Shown piece by piece: positions 7,162-14,854 of a DNA stretch of 19,693 bases. The stretch is taken from NCBI GenBank assembly GCA_910588215.1, contig CAJUQJ010000059.1, forward strand, positions 1 to 19,693, in the 5' to 3' direction. The position numbers and the translations under genes are program-made. Within the stretch, counting starts at the first letter, position 1. Every line of letters starts with the position of its first letter. The notes under the pieces are model-generated. The model had not been told where the DNA came from and ran no database searches. It worked only from the letters and a program-made list of their open reading frames with translations. Source of the stretch: an uncultured Lachnospiraceae bacterium. GTDB lineage: Bacteria; Bacillota; Clostridia; Lachnospirales; Lachnospiraceae.

Positions 7162-7889
7162 AAGGATTGTATGAGAAAAGCGAACTGTCTTTTGCACTCG
7201 TCTGGATCGTGACTTATTGCGCTTTGCAGTCATTGGCCAATCCGCTCAATAAGATGATCGGGACGCAATACTCTGTCAGCGCTGTTTTCTGTATCTTGCA
7301 GAGCATTGTTATGGTAGGGTTCCTGAAGAGAAACGGGTTATTTAAGCAGTACGGGCTCTGTAAGTCTGTTGTGCCGGCCGCAAAGTTTCTCTACTATATT
7401 CCGCTGTTTATTCTGGCGACCGGAAATCTCTGGAATGGAGCGGTGCTTAAGCATTCTCCGGCAGACACTGCCTGCCGGATAGCCTGTATGCTTTGTGTGG
7501 GATTTTTGGAGGAAGTGATCTTCAGAGGGTTTCTTTTCAAGGCACTGGCGAAAGAGAATGTAAGAACAGCCATCCTTGTCTCGAGTGTCACGTTTGGCCT
7601 GGGACATATACTGAACCTGATCAATGGCAGCGGGACGGAATTTGCAGATAATCTCTGGCAGGTGATCGTAGCGATCGCAATCGGTTTACTGTTCGTGCTC
7701 CTGTTTTATTTCGGTGGAAGCCTGATTCCCTGTATCCTAACGCATTCTGCGATCAATGTGCTCAGCACTTTTGCGAAGGAGACGGGATTGACGGTAGAGA
7801 AGGGGATTGCATTGCACCTGATCATGCTTGCGGTCATTGGCATCTATTCGCTGATCCTTATAAAAACGTTTCCCGGGAATCCGGACTGA
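7158..7889 (+). CDS. CPBP-family intramembrane glutamic endopeptidase (CAAX/Abi type)
   Basis: 243-aa multi-span membrane protein of the CPBP (ABI) protease family, which includes Rce1-like enzymes and bacteriocin-immunity or processing proteins. All three signature motifs are present: EEVIFRG (118-124, with Glu118, Glu119 and Arg123), FGLGH (146-150) and HSAIN (196-200). These supply the acid and metal/substrate residues of the family, so it should be active. It is coupled to the TetR gene by a 4-bp overlap. Substrate is unknown: peptide maturation, immunity or membrane-protein turnover are all possible. The stop lies 20 bp from the convergent MATE gene. Confidence 0.9.
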   Translation: MKGLYEKSELSFALVWIVTYCALQSLANPLNKMIGTQYSVSAVFCILQSIVMVGFLKRNGLFKQYGLCKSVVPAAKFLYYIPLFILATGNLWNGAVLKHSPADTACRIACMLCVGFLEEVIFRGFLFKALAKENVRTAILVSSVTFGLGHILNLINGSGTEFADNLWQVIVAIAIGLLFVLLFYFGGSLIPCILTHSAINVLSTFAKETGLTVEKGIALHLIMLAVIGIYSLILIKTFPGNPD

Positions 7890-7909
7890 AAACTTTCTTT
7901 TCAAATTCA

Positions 7910-9286
7910 TTAGATTTTGATCTGGGTCCACTTTCCCTGTTTAAACCGTATGGATGCAAAGAGGAAACGGGATATCTGATCGGCCAGGACACCCAGCCAT
8001 ATACCGATAATACCAAGTCCGAATACATAACCGCCTAACCAGGACGCCAGCGTGCGGATAAAGGTGACGCTTATGGTGGAGGCGACGGCTGTGTAGAGTG
8101 TGTCTCCCGCGCCGCGCAGGCAGCCCATATATACCACCTGGCTGATCTGGAAGATGACTACGAAGATGATGACCCGCATAATGCCGACACCGATGGCGAT
8201 GATATGTGCTTCCTCGAAGAACAGGCCAAGAAGCGGTTCCGCTCCGAAGAAATAGACTACGGCGAGTAAGGCCGAGATGATCGCGCCGAATAGCTTGCAG
8301 ATGCTGCCGAACTCCTTGGCCAGCTTCTCGTCACCGGACCCAAGGCTGCGTCCGATCAGAGCCACAGCAGCTGCCTGCAGGCCGTCTCCGAAGGAGAAGG
8401 ACAGACCCATGATATTCATGCCGACCTGATGGGCGGCCATCGCGTCGGTACCTTGGTTGGCAGCCATGATCGCAGTCATCATAAAGCCGACTCTCATCAG
8501 AATCTGTTCAAAGAAAACGCTGTAGCCCACATGGATCAGATTATGTAAGGTTTTGGCTGCCGGCCATATTTTGTTTGTCAGGATATAGGGGATGCTGATA
8601 AAGCCATCAGGTTTCAGGATCGAGAGGATGCTCATAATGCAGGCGACTACGGTGCCGAGGACCGTTGCCAGTGCTGCACCTTGGATCCCCAGCGCCGGGA
8701 AACCGAAATGCCCGCCGATCAGCAGATAGTTGAAAATGATGTTGACTGTGTTGGAAGTCACATTGGTGCGCATAGTGATCTTCGTGTTGCCGGCACCCCG
8801 CTGAGCGGAGTTGATACCCATCTGAATACAGTTGAAGATCATGCCGCCCATGATGATACGGAAATAAGTCACTGCGCTGTCATGGGTCTCCGGCGTAGAG
8901 CCACACAGATGGATGATCGGGCTGGCAAAAGTCACCAGCAGGATGCTTATGACCGCCGCCGCTACAAGAATGAAAGCGAGCGCCGTGCTTAGGATACGGT
9001 TGGCTTCTTCCGGTTTTTCTTCCCCGCGTCGTCTTGCGACCAGGGCCGAGATTGCCACATTGACTGCAAAAAACAAAGATAACCCTACGAATTTAGGCTG
9101 CGTCGTAAGCCCTACGGCGGCTACTGCATAGGAGCCGAGAGAACTTACCATCAGGGAATCCACGAGCCCGGCAAATGCCACGAAGAAGGATTCCACGATA
9201 GAAGGCCAAGCCATATTCATTGTGATGCGGATATTTTCACGACTGTGTTTCGGTTGTTTATGGGGTTGTTCGCTTTGCGTTGTCAT
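7910..9286 (-). CDS. MATE-family multidrug/toxin exporter (first copy)
   Basis: 458-aa integral membrane exporter with about twelve hydrophobic spans in two related halves, matching the usual 440-480 residue MATE length. Family features include AWPSIVESFFVAFAGLVDS near the N-terminus, QPKFVGLSLFFAVNVA in span 2 and GMNIMGLSFSFGDGLQAAAV in the second half. It would move cationic or amphipathic compounds out using an ion gradient. A 20-residue polar His/Gln-rich tail precedes span 1. Its ribosome site is weak (AGG about 10 bases before ATG). It is transcribed divergently from the second amino acid ABC operon, from its own promoter at 9348-9376. Substrate cannot be inferred. Confidence 0.92.
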   Translation of the reverse strand: MTTQSEQPHKQPKHSRENIRITMNMAWPSIVESFFVAFAGLVDSLMVSSLGSYAVAAVGLTTQPKFVGLSLFFAVNVAISALVARRRGEEKPEEANRILSTALAFILVAAAVISILLVTFASPIIHLCGSTPETHDSAVTYFRIIMGGMIFNCIQMGINSAQRGAGNTKITMRTNVTSNTVNIIFNYLLIGGHFGFPALGIQGAALATVLGTVVACIMSILSILKPDGFISIPYILTNKIWPAAKTLHNLIHVGYSVFFEQILMRVGFMMTAIMAANQGTDAMAAHQVGMNIMGLSFSFGDGLQAAAVALIGRSLGSGDEKLAKEFGSICKLFGAIISALLAVVYFFGAEPLLGLFFEEAHIIAIGVGIMRVIIFVVIFQISQVVYMGCLRGAGDTLYTAVASTISVTFIRTLASWLGGYVFGLGIIGIWLGVLADQISRFLFASIRFKQGKWTQIKI

Positions 9287-9347
9287 TGTGAGATACCTGT
9301 CCTTGAATTTCTTGAAGTGAATGAGTAATTTGTCTGTATATCTATCT

Positions 9348-9376
9348 ATTATATTTCATAAAATTTTCTTTTTCAA
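9348..9376 (-). promoter_or_regulatory. Promoter of the first MATE gene
   Basis: On the minus strand TTGAAA (plus positions 9371-9376), 17 bp, TATAAT (9348-9353). Hexamer quality and spacing are good. The leader to the ATG at 9286 is about 55 nt. Confidence 0.7.
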
Positions 9377-9396
9377 TATTATACGAAAAAATTCTC

Positions 9397-9447
9397 TTTA
9401 CTTTAGCGCGCTACCATGATAAAATACAATTCGTATTTGCGTCATGG
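9397..9447 (+). promoter_or_regulatory. Promoter region of the second amino acid ABC operon with palindrome and hairpin
   Basis: TTTACT (9397-9402), 17 bp, TAAAAT (9420-9425) with TG at the extended -10 position. The spacer contains the perfect 10-bp palindrome TAGCGCGCTA (9404-9413). A larger hairpin follows: CCATGA (9414-9419) with TCATGG (9442-9447), and inner AAATAC (9422-9427) with GTATTT (9433-9438). The palindrome is well placed for a regulator. The hairpin overlaps the -10 and the transcription start, so it is more likely a DNA site than an RNA structure. Confidence 0.55.
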
Positions 9448-9534
9448 CAGGTAGATTGAAAAATAGGATTGTTATTGCAGATATGTGTTTGTGGACACGG
9501 ATCTGTACATTGAGAAAGGAGAATGGTTGTAACT

Positions 9535-10467
9535 ATGAAGAAGAAATTTGCATTAATGCTGTCGGTATCCATGGCAGTCGGCACAGTATTGGCGGGATGC
9601 GGCAGTGCGGCAAAGGATGCGGCGCAGACAGCAGCAGGAGCAGAGGAACAGGCAGACACCGACAGCGCACAGGAGGCAGCGAATGCGGCAGAAAGCACGG
9701 ACGATGTCACAGCAGAGGGCACAGAGGAGACAGGGACAGACAGTGACACGGCTTCTGTGGATACGGATCTGATATATGCGGTAGAGGCAGGGTCCGCAGG
9801 TGAGGCGGCAGCACAGGACAATGGTCTGCAGACAAATGTAGTGACATCTCAGGCCGATGCACTGATGGAGGTTGCGGCAGGAACATCCGACGCGGCGATC
9901 ATCGATCTGCTGATGGCGGGAGCCATGATCGGGGAAGGGACCAGCTATCCGAACCTGACACATACGACGGAACTGACGACAGAAGAATACGGTGTGGGAT
10001 GCCGCAAGGGTTCCGATCTGGCTTCTTATATTAATGCCGTATTCGGGGAAAGTTACGCTGACGGGACCATGAAGGAGACGGCAGCTGTCTATGGCGTGCA
10101 GGAAGCGCTGGTGGAACAGCCGGCATCAGAATTTGTGGCGTCAGCCGAGGACAGCGATGTGGCTTATATTCAGGAAAAAGGAAACCTGATCATAGGCATC
10201 ACGGAGTTTGAGCCGATGGATTATAAAGATGAATCCGGAGAGTGGGTCGGATTTGATGCAGATATGGCCCGTCTCACGGCAGAGAAGCTGGGTGTGGAGG
10301 CACAGTTCGTGGTGATCGACTGGGATAACAAGATCATGGAGTTGGAGTCGAAGACGATCGACGTGGTATGGAATGGTATGACACTGACTGCGGAGACAAC
10401 GTCGGCTATGGAATGTACCAATGCTTACTGCAACAACGCACAGGTTATCGTAGTGCCTGCAGAATAA
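9535..10467 (+). CDS. Amino acid ABC transporter substrate-binding lipoprotein with circularly permuted lobes
   Basis: 310-aa lipoprotein with lipobox LAGC (Cys22) and an acidic Ala/Thr-rich linker (about 23-76). The SBP_bac_3 domain is in reversed order. Residues 77-192 are the normally C-terminal part: YAVEAGSAGE (81-90), DAAIIDLLMAGAM (119-131), EEYGVGCRKGSD (150-161) and YADGTMKETAAVYG (174-187). A 23-residue linker follows. Residues about 209-307 are the normally N-terminal lobe: AYIQEKGNLIIGITEFEP (210-227), WVGFDADMA (237-245) and NGMTLT (280-285), ending at the hinge strand NAQVIVV, and the protein stops 3 residues later. The usual ligand Arg after the MTxT motif is replaced by Thr. 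An in-frame ATG at 9523 lies only 1 base after AAAGGAG, so 9535 is preferred, though its 13-base spacing is long. Permease and ATPase genes follow. Confidence 0.88.
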   Translation: MKKKFALMLSVSMAVGTVLAGCGSAAKDAAQTAAGAEEQADTDSAQEAANAAESTDDVTAEGTEETGTDSDTASVDTDLIYAVEAGSAGEAAAQDNGLQTNVVTSQADALMEVAAGTSDAAIIDLLMAGAMIGEGTSYPNLTHTTELTTEEYGVGCRKGSDLASYINAVFGESYADGTMKETAAVYGVQEALVEQPASEFVASAEDSDVAYIQEKGNLIIGITEFEPMDYKDESGEWVGFDADMARLTAEKLGVEAQFVVIDWDNKIMELESKTIDVVWNGMTLTAETTSAMECTNAYCNNAQVIVVPAE

Positions 10468-10505
10468 CATACTGTAAGCCTCGGCTTTTAAAGGAGAAAG
10501 ATTCT

Positions 10506-11162
10506 ATGTTTTGGAATGTGACACGAGCACTTTTGGATGGTCTGCTGACGACGTTTCAGATCTTTCTTTTCACCCTGGTATTTTCCCTGCCCTTCGGTCT
10601 GATCCTGGCGTTCGGCTCCATGAGCAGGTGGCGGCCTCTGAGGTATCTGATCCAGGTGGTTGTGTGGATCATCAGGGGTACGCCGCTTATGCTGCAGCTG
10701 ATCATCATTTTCTATGGGCCTGGCCTGTGGCTGGGGCATAATATATGGAGCGGTAATGAGAGCGGCCGCATCATGGCCACGGTGGTGGCATTCAGTATCA
10801 ACTATGCCTGCTATTTCTCGGTAATCTTCCGGGGCGGGATCGAAGGTGTCCCGGCGGGACAGCGGGAAGCCGGGGAAGTGCTGGGCATGACGAAGAGCCA
10901 GATCTTTTTTCGGATAACGCTTCTGCAGATGGTCAAAAGAGTCGTACCGCCGCTGTCCAATGAGGTCATCACATTGGTCAAGGATACGTCTCTGGCGCGT
11001 ATGATCGCGGCCTATGAGTTGACTTTTGCGGGTTATTCTTTTATGAAGAGCAACGGTCTGACGTGGCCGTTATTTTACACGGGCGTGTTCTATCTGGTGT
11101 TTGTGGGAGTGCTGACGCTGCTGTTCAATTATATTGAGCGGAAGCTGGATTATTTCAGATAA
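10506..11162 (+). CDS. Polar amino acid ABC transporter, permease (second system)
   Basis: 218-aa PAAT-family membrane subunit with about five spans. IIRGTPLMLQL (56-66) and the EAA loop REAGEVLGMTKSQIFFRITL (about 121-140) are clear hallmarks. It pairs with the ATPase at 11282 and the permuted binding protein at 9535, whose stop is 38 bp upstream. AAGGAG at 10491-10496 supports the ATG at 10506; an in-frame upstream start at 10368 would overlap the binding-protein gene extensively. The length is normal. Substrate is unknown. Confidence 0.93.
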   Translation: MFWNVTRALLDGLLTTFQIFLFTLVFSLPFGLILAFGSMSRWRPLRYLIQVVVWIIRGTPLMLQLIIIFYGPGLWLGHNIWSGNESGRIMATVVAFSINYACYFSVIFRGGIEGVPAGQREAGEVLGMTKSQIFFRITLLQMVKRVVPPLSNEVITLVKDTSLARMIAAYELTFAGYSFMKSNGLTWPLFYTGVFYLVFVGVLTLLFNYIERKLDYFR

Positions 11163-11193
11163 TGACAATACGGTTTGTGTAAGGCTGACATGG

Positions 11194-11229
11194 GGCAGCC
11201 ATATGTCCGGTGAGCTGCCGTAAGGACAT
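11194..11229 (+). promoter_or_regulatory. Possible H-type pseudoknot or switch structure between permease and ATPase genes
   Basis: GGCAGC (11194-11199) pairs with GCTGCC (11214-11219). ATGTCC (11203-11208), in the loop, pairs with GGACAT (11224-11229). The two perfect 6-bp helices interlock, so they could form a pseudoknot or alternate. It sits in the 119-bp gap before the ATPase gene and has no T-run. The function is speculative. Confidence 0.3.
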
Positions 11230-11281
11230 GATGTCGGGGTCAAAGATATCATATTATATAAGTTGAGAAGGATTGAAGATC

Positions 11282-12067
11282 ATGGCGATTTTGGAAGTGA
11301 GAAATATCGGAAAACAGTTTGATAATACGAAGGTACTCGATGACGTTAGCTTTTCGCTGGAGGAAGGAAATGCGTTAGCCATCATCGGCTCTTCAGGCTC
11401 CGGGAAGACGACGCTTTTACGGTGTCTGAATTTTCTGGAAACGCCGGACCAAGGTTCGATCACTGTGAAGGGCGAGACGCTTTTTGATGCCTCCATGCCG
11501 CGACGGGAACAGGAAAAGGAGCTTCGCACAAAGCGCCTGCATTTCGGGCTGGTGTTTCAGTCCTTCAACCTGTTTCCGCAGTATACGGCATTGGAAAATG
11601 TTACGCTTTCCGAAAAGCTTTTGGCAAAGGAACAGCCAGATTTCAAGCAGAATAAGAAGGAAATTTATGAGCGGATAGAAGAGCACGGAGAAGCGCTGCT
11701 GCGGCAGATGGGCCTGGCAGAGCGCATGTCCCATTATCCCCATCAGCTGTCCGGCGGGCAGCAGCAGAGGGTGGCGATTGCCAGGGCACTTGCGCTGCAG
11801 CCGGATATTCTGTGCTTTGATGAACCGACATCAGCGCTGGATCCTGAGTTGACGGGAGAAGTGCTGAAGGTCATCCGCTCCCTTGCAGACCAGAAGACGA
11901 CCATGATCATCGTCACACACGAGATGGCTTTCGCCAGAGACGTGTCCGATCAGCTGGTCTTCATGGATGAGGGTGTGATTGTGGAGCAGGGCGATCCTAA
12001 GCAGGTGATCGACCATCCACAGGAAGAGCGGACAAAACAGTTCTTGACCAGATATGCACAAGGGTGA
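11282..12067 (+). CDS. Polar amino acid ABC transporter, ATP-binding protein (second system)
   Basis: 261-aa ATPase of the GlnQ/HisP type. Motifs are Walker A GSSGSGKTT (36-44), the Q-loop VFQSFNLFPQ (91-100), signature LSGGQQQR (156-163), Walker B ILCFDEP with Asp180/Glu181, and switch His213. An insert of about 20 residues (roughly 115-136, rich in Lys/Glu) makes it longer than the first system's ATPase; some relatives share this. The ATG at 11282 has GAGAAGGA 9 bases upstream; a TTG three codons earlier is too close to that site. It is the last gene of the operon, with a weak hairpin after it. Confidence 0.94.
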   Translation: MAILEVRNIGKQFDNTKVLDDVSFSLEEGNALAIIGSSGSGKTTLLRCLNFLETPDQGSITVKGETLFDASMPRREQEKELRTKRLHFGLVFQSFNLFPQYTALENVTLSEKLLAKEQPDFKQNKKEIYERIEEHGEALLRQMGLAERMSHYPHQLSGGQQQRVAIARALALQPDILCFDEPTSALDPELTGEVLKVIRSLADQKTTMIIVTHEMAFARDVSDQLVFMDEGVIVEQGDPKQVIDHPQEERTKQFLTRYAQG

Positions 12068-12078
12068 AAGCAATAACA

Positions 12079-12096
12079 AACTGAACAAGTTCAGTT
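12079..12096 (+). terminator. Hairpin after the second ABC operon, weak terminator candidate
   Basis: AACTGAAC and GTTCAGTT form an 8-bp near-palindrome with a 2-base centre, 12 bases after the ATPase stop. Only a broken T-tract (TTAGAATTTG) follows. It may be a weak terminator or a protein-binding palindrome. Confidence 0.3.
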
Positions 12097-12144
12097 AGAA
12101 TTTGTGACGCTTCGGCATGGATGTAAAGATGTAGACAACATCTG

Positions 12145-13278
12145 CTAACGGATGAAGCATTCCCGAAAAAGAGTGTCTACGGCAATCCGGTACTCCGAGA
12201 TCCGGTCAGATTTGCGGATCTTTTTCAGATGTTTCTCAATGTTCTGTCGGTCAAGTATTTCCGGGGACTGCGCAGGGTCGGAAGACACGAAGGCCATGAT
12301 CATATAGGTCCAGAGATCTTTCATCTTAAATAAGACGGGAAGGTCTCCGGACATGATCTCACGGTAACCATCCAGGATCTCATCGTGAAAGGCACGGAGT
12401 GTTTCTGCGGCGTGGCTTCCTTGGGCCTGACCGGCGGTAGTTTGGGGATGCGGCTGTTTTTCCCGCAGCTGCCTGGCCAGGGCAGGATTGCGTAACAGAC
12501 CGCGGCCGATCATGACACGGCCAATAATTGGATCGTTTGGATCGTTAACGGCAGCACTGTCGGTTTCGCCGAGGCTGTCGTTTTTGCCGTTTTGATCGCA
12601 TCGGTCAGGACTATCGAAACAGGAGAGGACTTTGGCCTGCACCTTCGACAGACTGTCGGCAGACAGGATATCTCCGTTATAGCAGAGCGGAATCTCTGCG
12701 GACGGTGGATGTTTGCTGCTGCTATCATGCAGTCGGCGCACGGCTTGGGCATAAGCCTCCGGGTGAGGCACACCCGTGTAGAATTCCTGGAGCAGACGGG
12801 TGTGGACGATCAGTTCCTGCACCGGATATTTGGCATAGATGGCTAACAGGGTTTCCCATTCGCACAGATCTGAGATGCCGAGTCTTGTTTTGACGGAAAT
12901 GTGTAGTGGACATTTCTCATAAATCTCGTAGAGAAATGCATCCAGCGCCTCTGGTTCTCCTAAGAATCCGGCGCCTCGTTTCTTGGCGGTGACGGTTCCG
13001 GAGGGACAACCCAGATTCAGATTGACCGTATCATATCCGTAAGAGGCAAGTCGTGCTGCAATCTCCAGAAAATCCTCGGTTTTGTTGGTAAGAACCTGCG
13101 GTACGAGCACGACGCCCGTATTATTTTCCGGGAGAATGTCCCTGACTTCTCGGGTGGTCATCTTCCTGCCGGCAATAAAAGGGGTAAAGTATTTGTCGAT
13201 ACCTCCATACCAGCGCGCATGTGCCCGGCGGTACAGATAAGTCGTGATGCCTTCCATCGGCGCTGCGTAGTATAGCAT
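12145..13278 (-). CDS. tRNA-dihydrouridine synthase family protein
   Basis: 377-aa FMN-dependent enzyme that reduces uridines in the tRNA D-loop to dihydrouridine. The barrel start APMEGITTYLYRRAH (6-20), the catalytic-Cys motif NLNLGCPSGT (87-96, Cys91), SVKTRLG (128-134), HTR (159-161) and MIGRGLLRNP (256-265) are all present. Between CYNGDI (199-204) and MIGRG lies an insert of about 35-40 residues, rich in Asp, Asn and Ser, that most relatives lack. It includes NDPNDP, encoded by a 9-bp tandem duplication (12529-12546). A second low-complexity stretch follows at about 274-290. AAAGGA lies about 9 bases before the ATG. It converges with the ABC operon and is probably monocistronic. Confidence 0.9.
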   Translation of the reverse strand: MLYYAAPMEGITTYLYRRAHARWYGGIDKYFTPFIAGRKMTTREVRDILPENNTGVVLVPQVLTNKTEDFLEIAARLASYGYDTVNLNLGCPSGTVTAKKRGAGFLGEPEALDAFLYEIYEKCPLHISVKTRLGISDLCEWETLLAIYAKYPVQELIVHTRLLQEFYTGVPHPEAYAQAVRRLHDSSSKHPPSAEIPLCYNGDILSADSLSKVQAKVLSCFDSPDRCDQNGKNDSLGETDSAAVNDPNDPIIGRVMIGRGLLRNPALARQLREKQPHPQTTAGQAQGSHAAETLRAFHDEILDGYREIMSGDLPVLFKMKDLWTYMIMAFVSSDPAQSPEILDRQNIEKHLKKIRKSDRISEYRIAVDTLFRECFIR

Positions 13279-13371
13279 GTCCGGTGTCCTTTCTTGGTAG
13301 CAATCCAGTATTTGGTCTCATAGGTTACAGAATCCGGCTAATTTAGTAATATTGACCATGAATAGTAGCAT

Positions 13372-14760
13372 TCATTCTTCTCTTTCTGTAAAAAGGTCGT
13401 CTCTCGTAAGGTTCTGCAGCCATTTCCCGCTCCGGTAACGCTTGATGACCCAGGGCCATTTCACGAACTCATCAGTACAGAGCAGGAAATAGACAACTAA
13501 TACCGGCAGCTTAAACACGAAAGCGGCGATAAAGCCGAGAGGTACTGCGTAGCACCACATATCGATCGTATCGCAGATCAGTCCAAAGCGTGTGTCCCCT
13601 CCGGCACGGAAGACGCCAGCAATCAGCGTTGTATTGACGGCAGCGCCCATCACATAGTAACTGTTTATGAAAAGCATATATTTCAGATAGTGCATCGCCG
13701 TCTCCGTCAGGGCGGCAAAGTGCAGTACGAAGGGCGTGATCGCCAGGATGATGACACCGCCGATGGCGCCGGTCAGGATGGTCAGTTTTATCAGTTTGGA
13801 GGCATATTCTTTCGTGCGTTCCATGTCGTTCTCGCCCATCACGTTGCCAAGCAGGATACCGCCTGCGCTGGCGGTACCGAAACAGAGTACGGTGCCGAAG
13901 TTGCGGACGACTACGACAAGAGAGTTGGCGGCTACCGCGTCAGTGCCCAGATGCCCCAGGATCACGGAGTACATGGAGAAGGCCACGCTCCAGGAGATGT
14001 CGTTGGCCAGTGCCGGCAGTGACAGATGGATGAAATCTTTCAATAGCACCTTGTTGCGGATAAACAGGTAAGCCAAGTTTAACTTAAGGTCCTTGCTGAA
14101 TATGGATACCAGGAAACAGCCGATAAGTTCTACGATACGGGAGATAGCGGTCGCAATGGCCACACCGGTGGCTCCCAGCTTCGGCGCGCCGAACAGGCCG
14201 AAGATAAAGACGGCGTTCAGCAGGATGTTCAGCGAAAAAGCGACGATATTCAGCACCATGGAGATGGTCACCTGACCGATGCTGCGCAGGATGGAGAGAT
14301 AGACCTCCACGATGGCCCAGCAGAGATAGGTGACAGACATTACCCGCAGGTAACCGGCGCCGATCTGGATCAGTTCGGCGTCCGTTGTAAAGAGGCGCAT
14401 CATCCGATCTGGTATCAGCAGGGCGCAGGATGAGAAACCAAGAGCGATCAGCAGGGAAAAGCGCAGCGCAATGCCCTCGATCACCTGGATCGCCTGCAGG
14501 TCCTTCTTACCCCAGTACTGTGCACTCAATATGGTCGCACCGGTACCCAGCCCGTAGAAGACCATAAAGAGAACGCTTGCATAATTGGATGCGAGCGATA
14601 CGGCCGAGATTGAGGATTGTCCCACGTAGTTGAGCATGACGACATCCGCGGAATTGACGGCCGCACTCAGAAGATTCTGGATGATGATCGGTACCACCAG
14701 CTTAAAGATCTGAGAATAAAACCTGCTGTTTGAAAACATGCCTTTTGAATTCGTTTTCAT
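13372..14760 (-). CDS. MATE-family multidrug/toxin exporter (second copy)
   Basis: 462-aa exporter with about twelve spans. FKLVVPIIIQNLLSAAVNSAD near the N-terminus, GLGTGATILSAQYWGKKD in the first half and AGVFRAGGDTRFG in the last third are MATE family patterns. It is only distantly similar to the 7910-9286 copy, so the two are not a recent duplication. GGAGG lies 9 bases before the ATG. The N-terminal 14 residues are polar and the C-terminal tail is charged (about 25 residues), both cytoplasmic. Its promoter at 14795-14837 carries an inverted repeat, suggesting regulation. Substrate is unknown. Confidence 0.92.
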   Translation of the reverse strand: MKTNSKGMFSNSRFYSQIFKLVVPIIIQNLLSAAVNSADVVMLNYVGQSSISAVSLASNYASVLFMVFYGLGTGATILSAQYWGKKDLQAIQVIEGIALRFSLLIALGFSSCALLIPDRMMRLFTTDAELIQIGAGYLRVMSVTYLCWAIVEVYLSILRSIGQVTISMVLNIVAFSLNILLNAVFIFGLFGAPKLGATGVAIATAISRIVELIGCFLVSIFSKDLKLNLAYLFIRNKVLLKDFIHLSLPALANDISWSVAFSMYSVILGHLGTDAVAANSLVVVVRNFGTVLCFGTASAGGILLGNVMGENDMERTKEYASKLIKLTILTGAIGGVIILAITPFVLHFAALTETAMHYLKYMLFINSYYVMGAAVNTTLIAGVFRAGGDTRFGLICDTIDMWCYAVPLGFIAAFVFKLPVLVVYFLLCTDEFVKWPWVIKRYRSGKWLQNLTRDDLFTEREE

Positions 14761-14794
14761 TTAGAAAAACCTCCGTACATTAATGCAATGTTAT

Positions 14795-14837
14795 ATAAGG
14801 ATACTCTTGCGCCGGGGGCGTTGTCAACTATCCTTAT
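14795..14837 (-). promoter_or_regulatory. Promoter of the second MATE gene bracketed by a 9-bp inverted repeat
   Basis: On the minus strand TTGACA (plus 14822-14827), 18 bp, TATCCT (14798-14803). The perfect inverted repeat ATAAGGATA (14795-14803) and TATCCTTAT (14829-14837), separated by 25 bp, covers the -10 and abuts the -35. This is a plausible regulator site for an efflux gene. Confidence 0.6.
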
Positions 14838-14854
14838 CTATTTTTTCCTCGATG

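Noticed and set aside
7880..7909. Terminator between the CPBP and MATE genes (TGAAAA/TTTTCA)
   Set aside because: Only a short AT stem; too weak to call.
7910..14760. Two MATE genes as a recent duplication
   Set aside because: They align only in general family motifs and differ throughout, so they are old paralogues or independent acquisitions.
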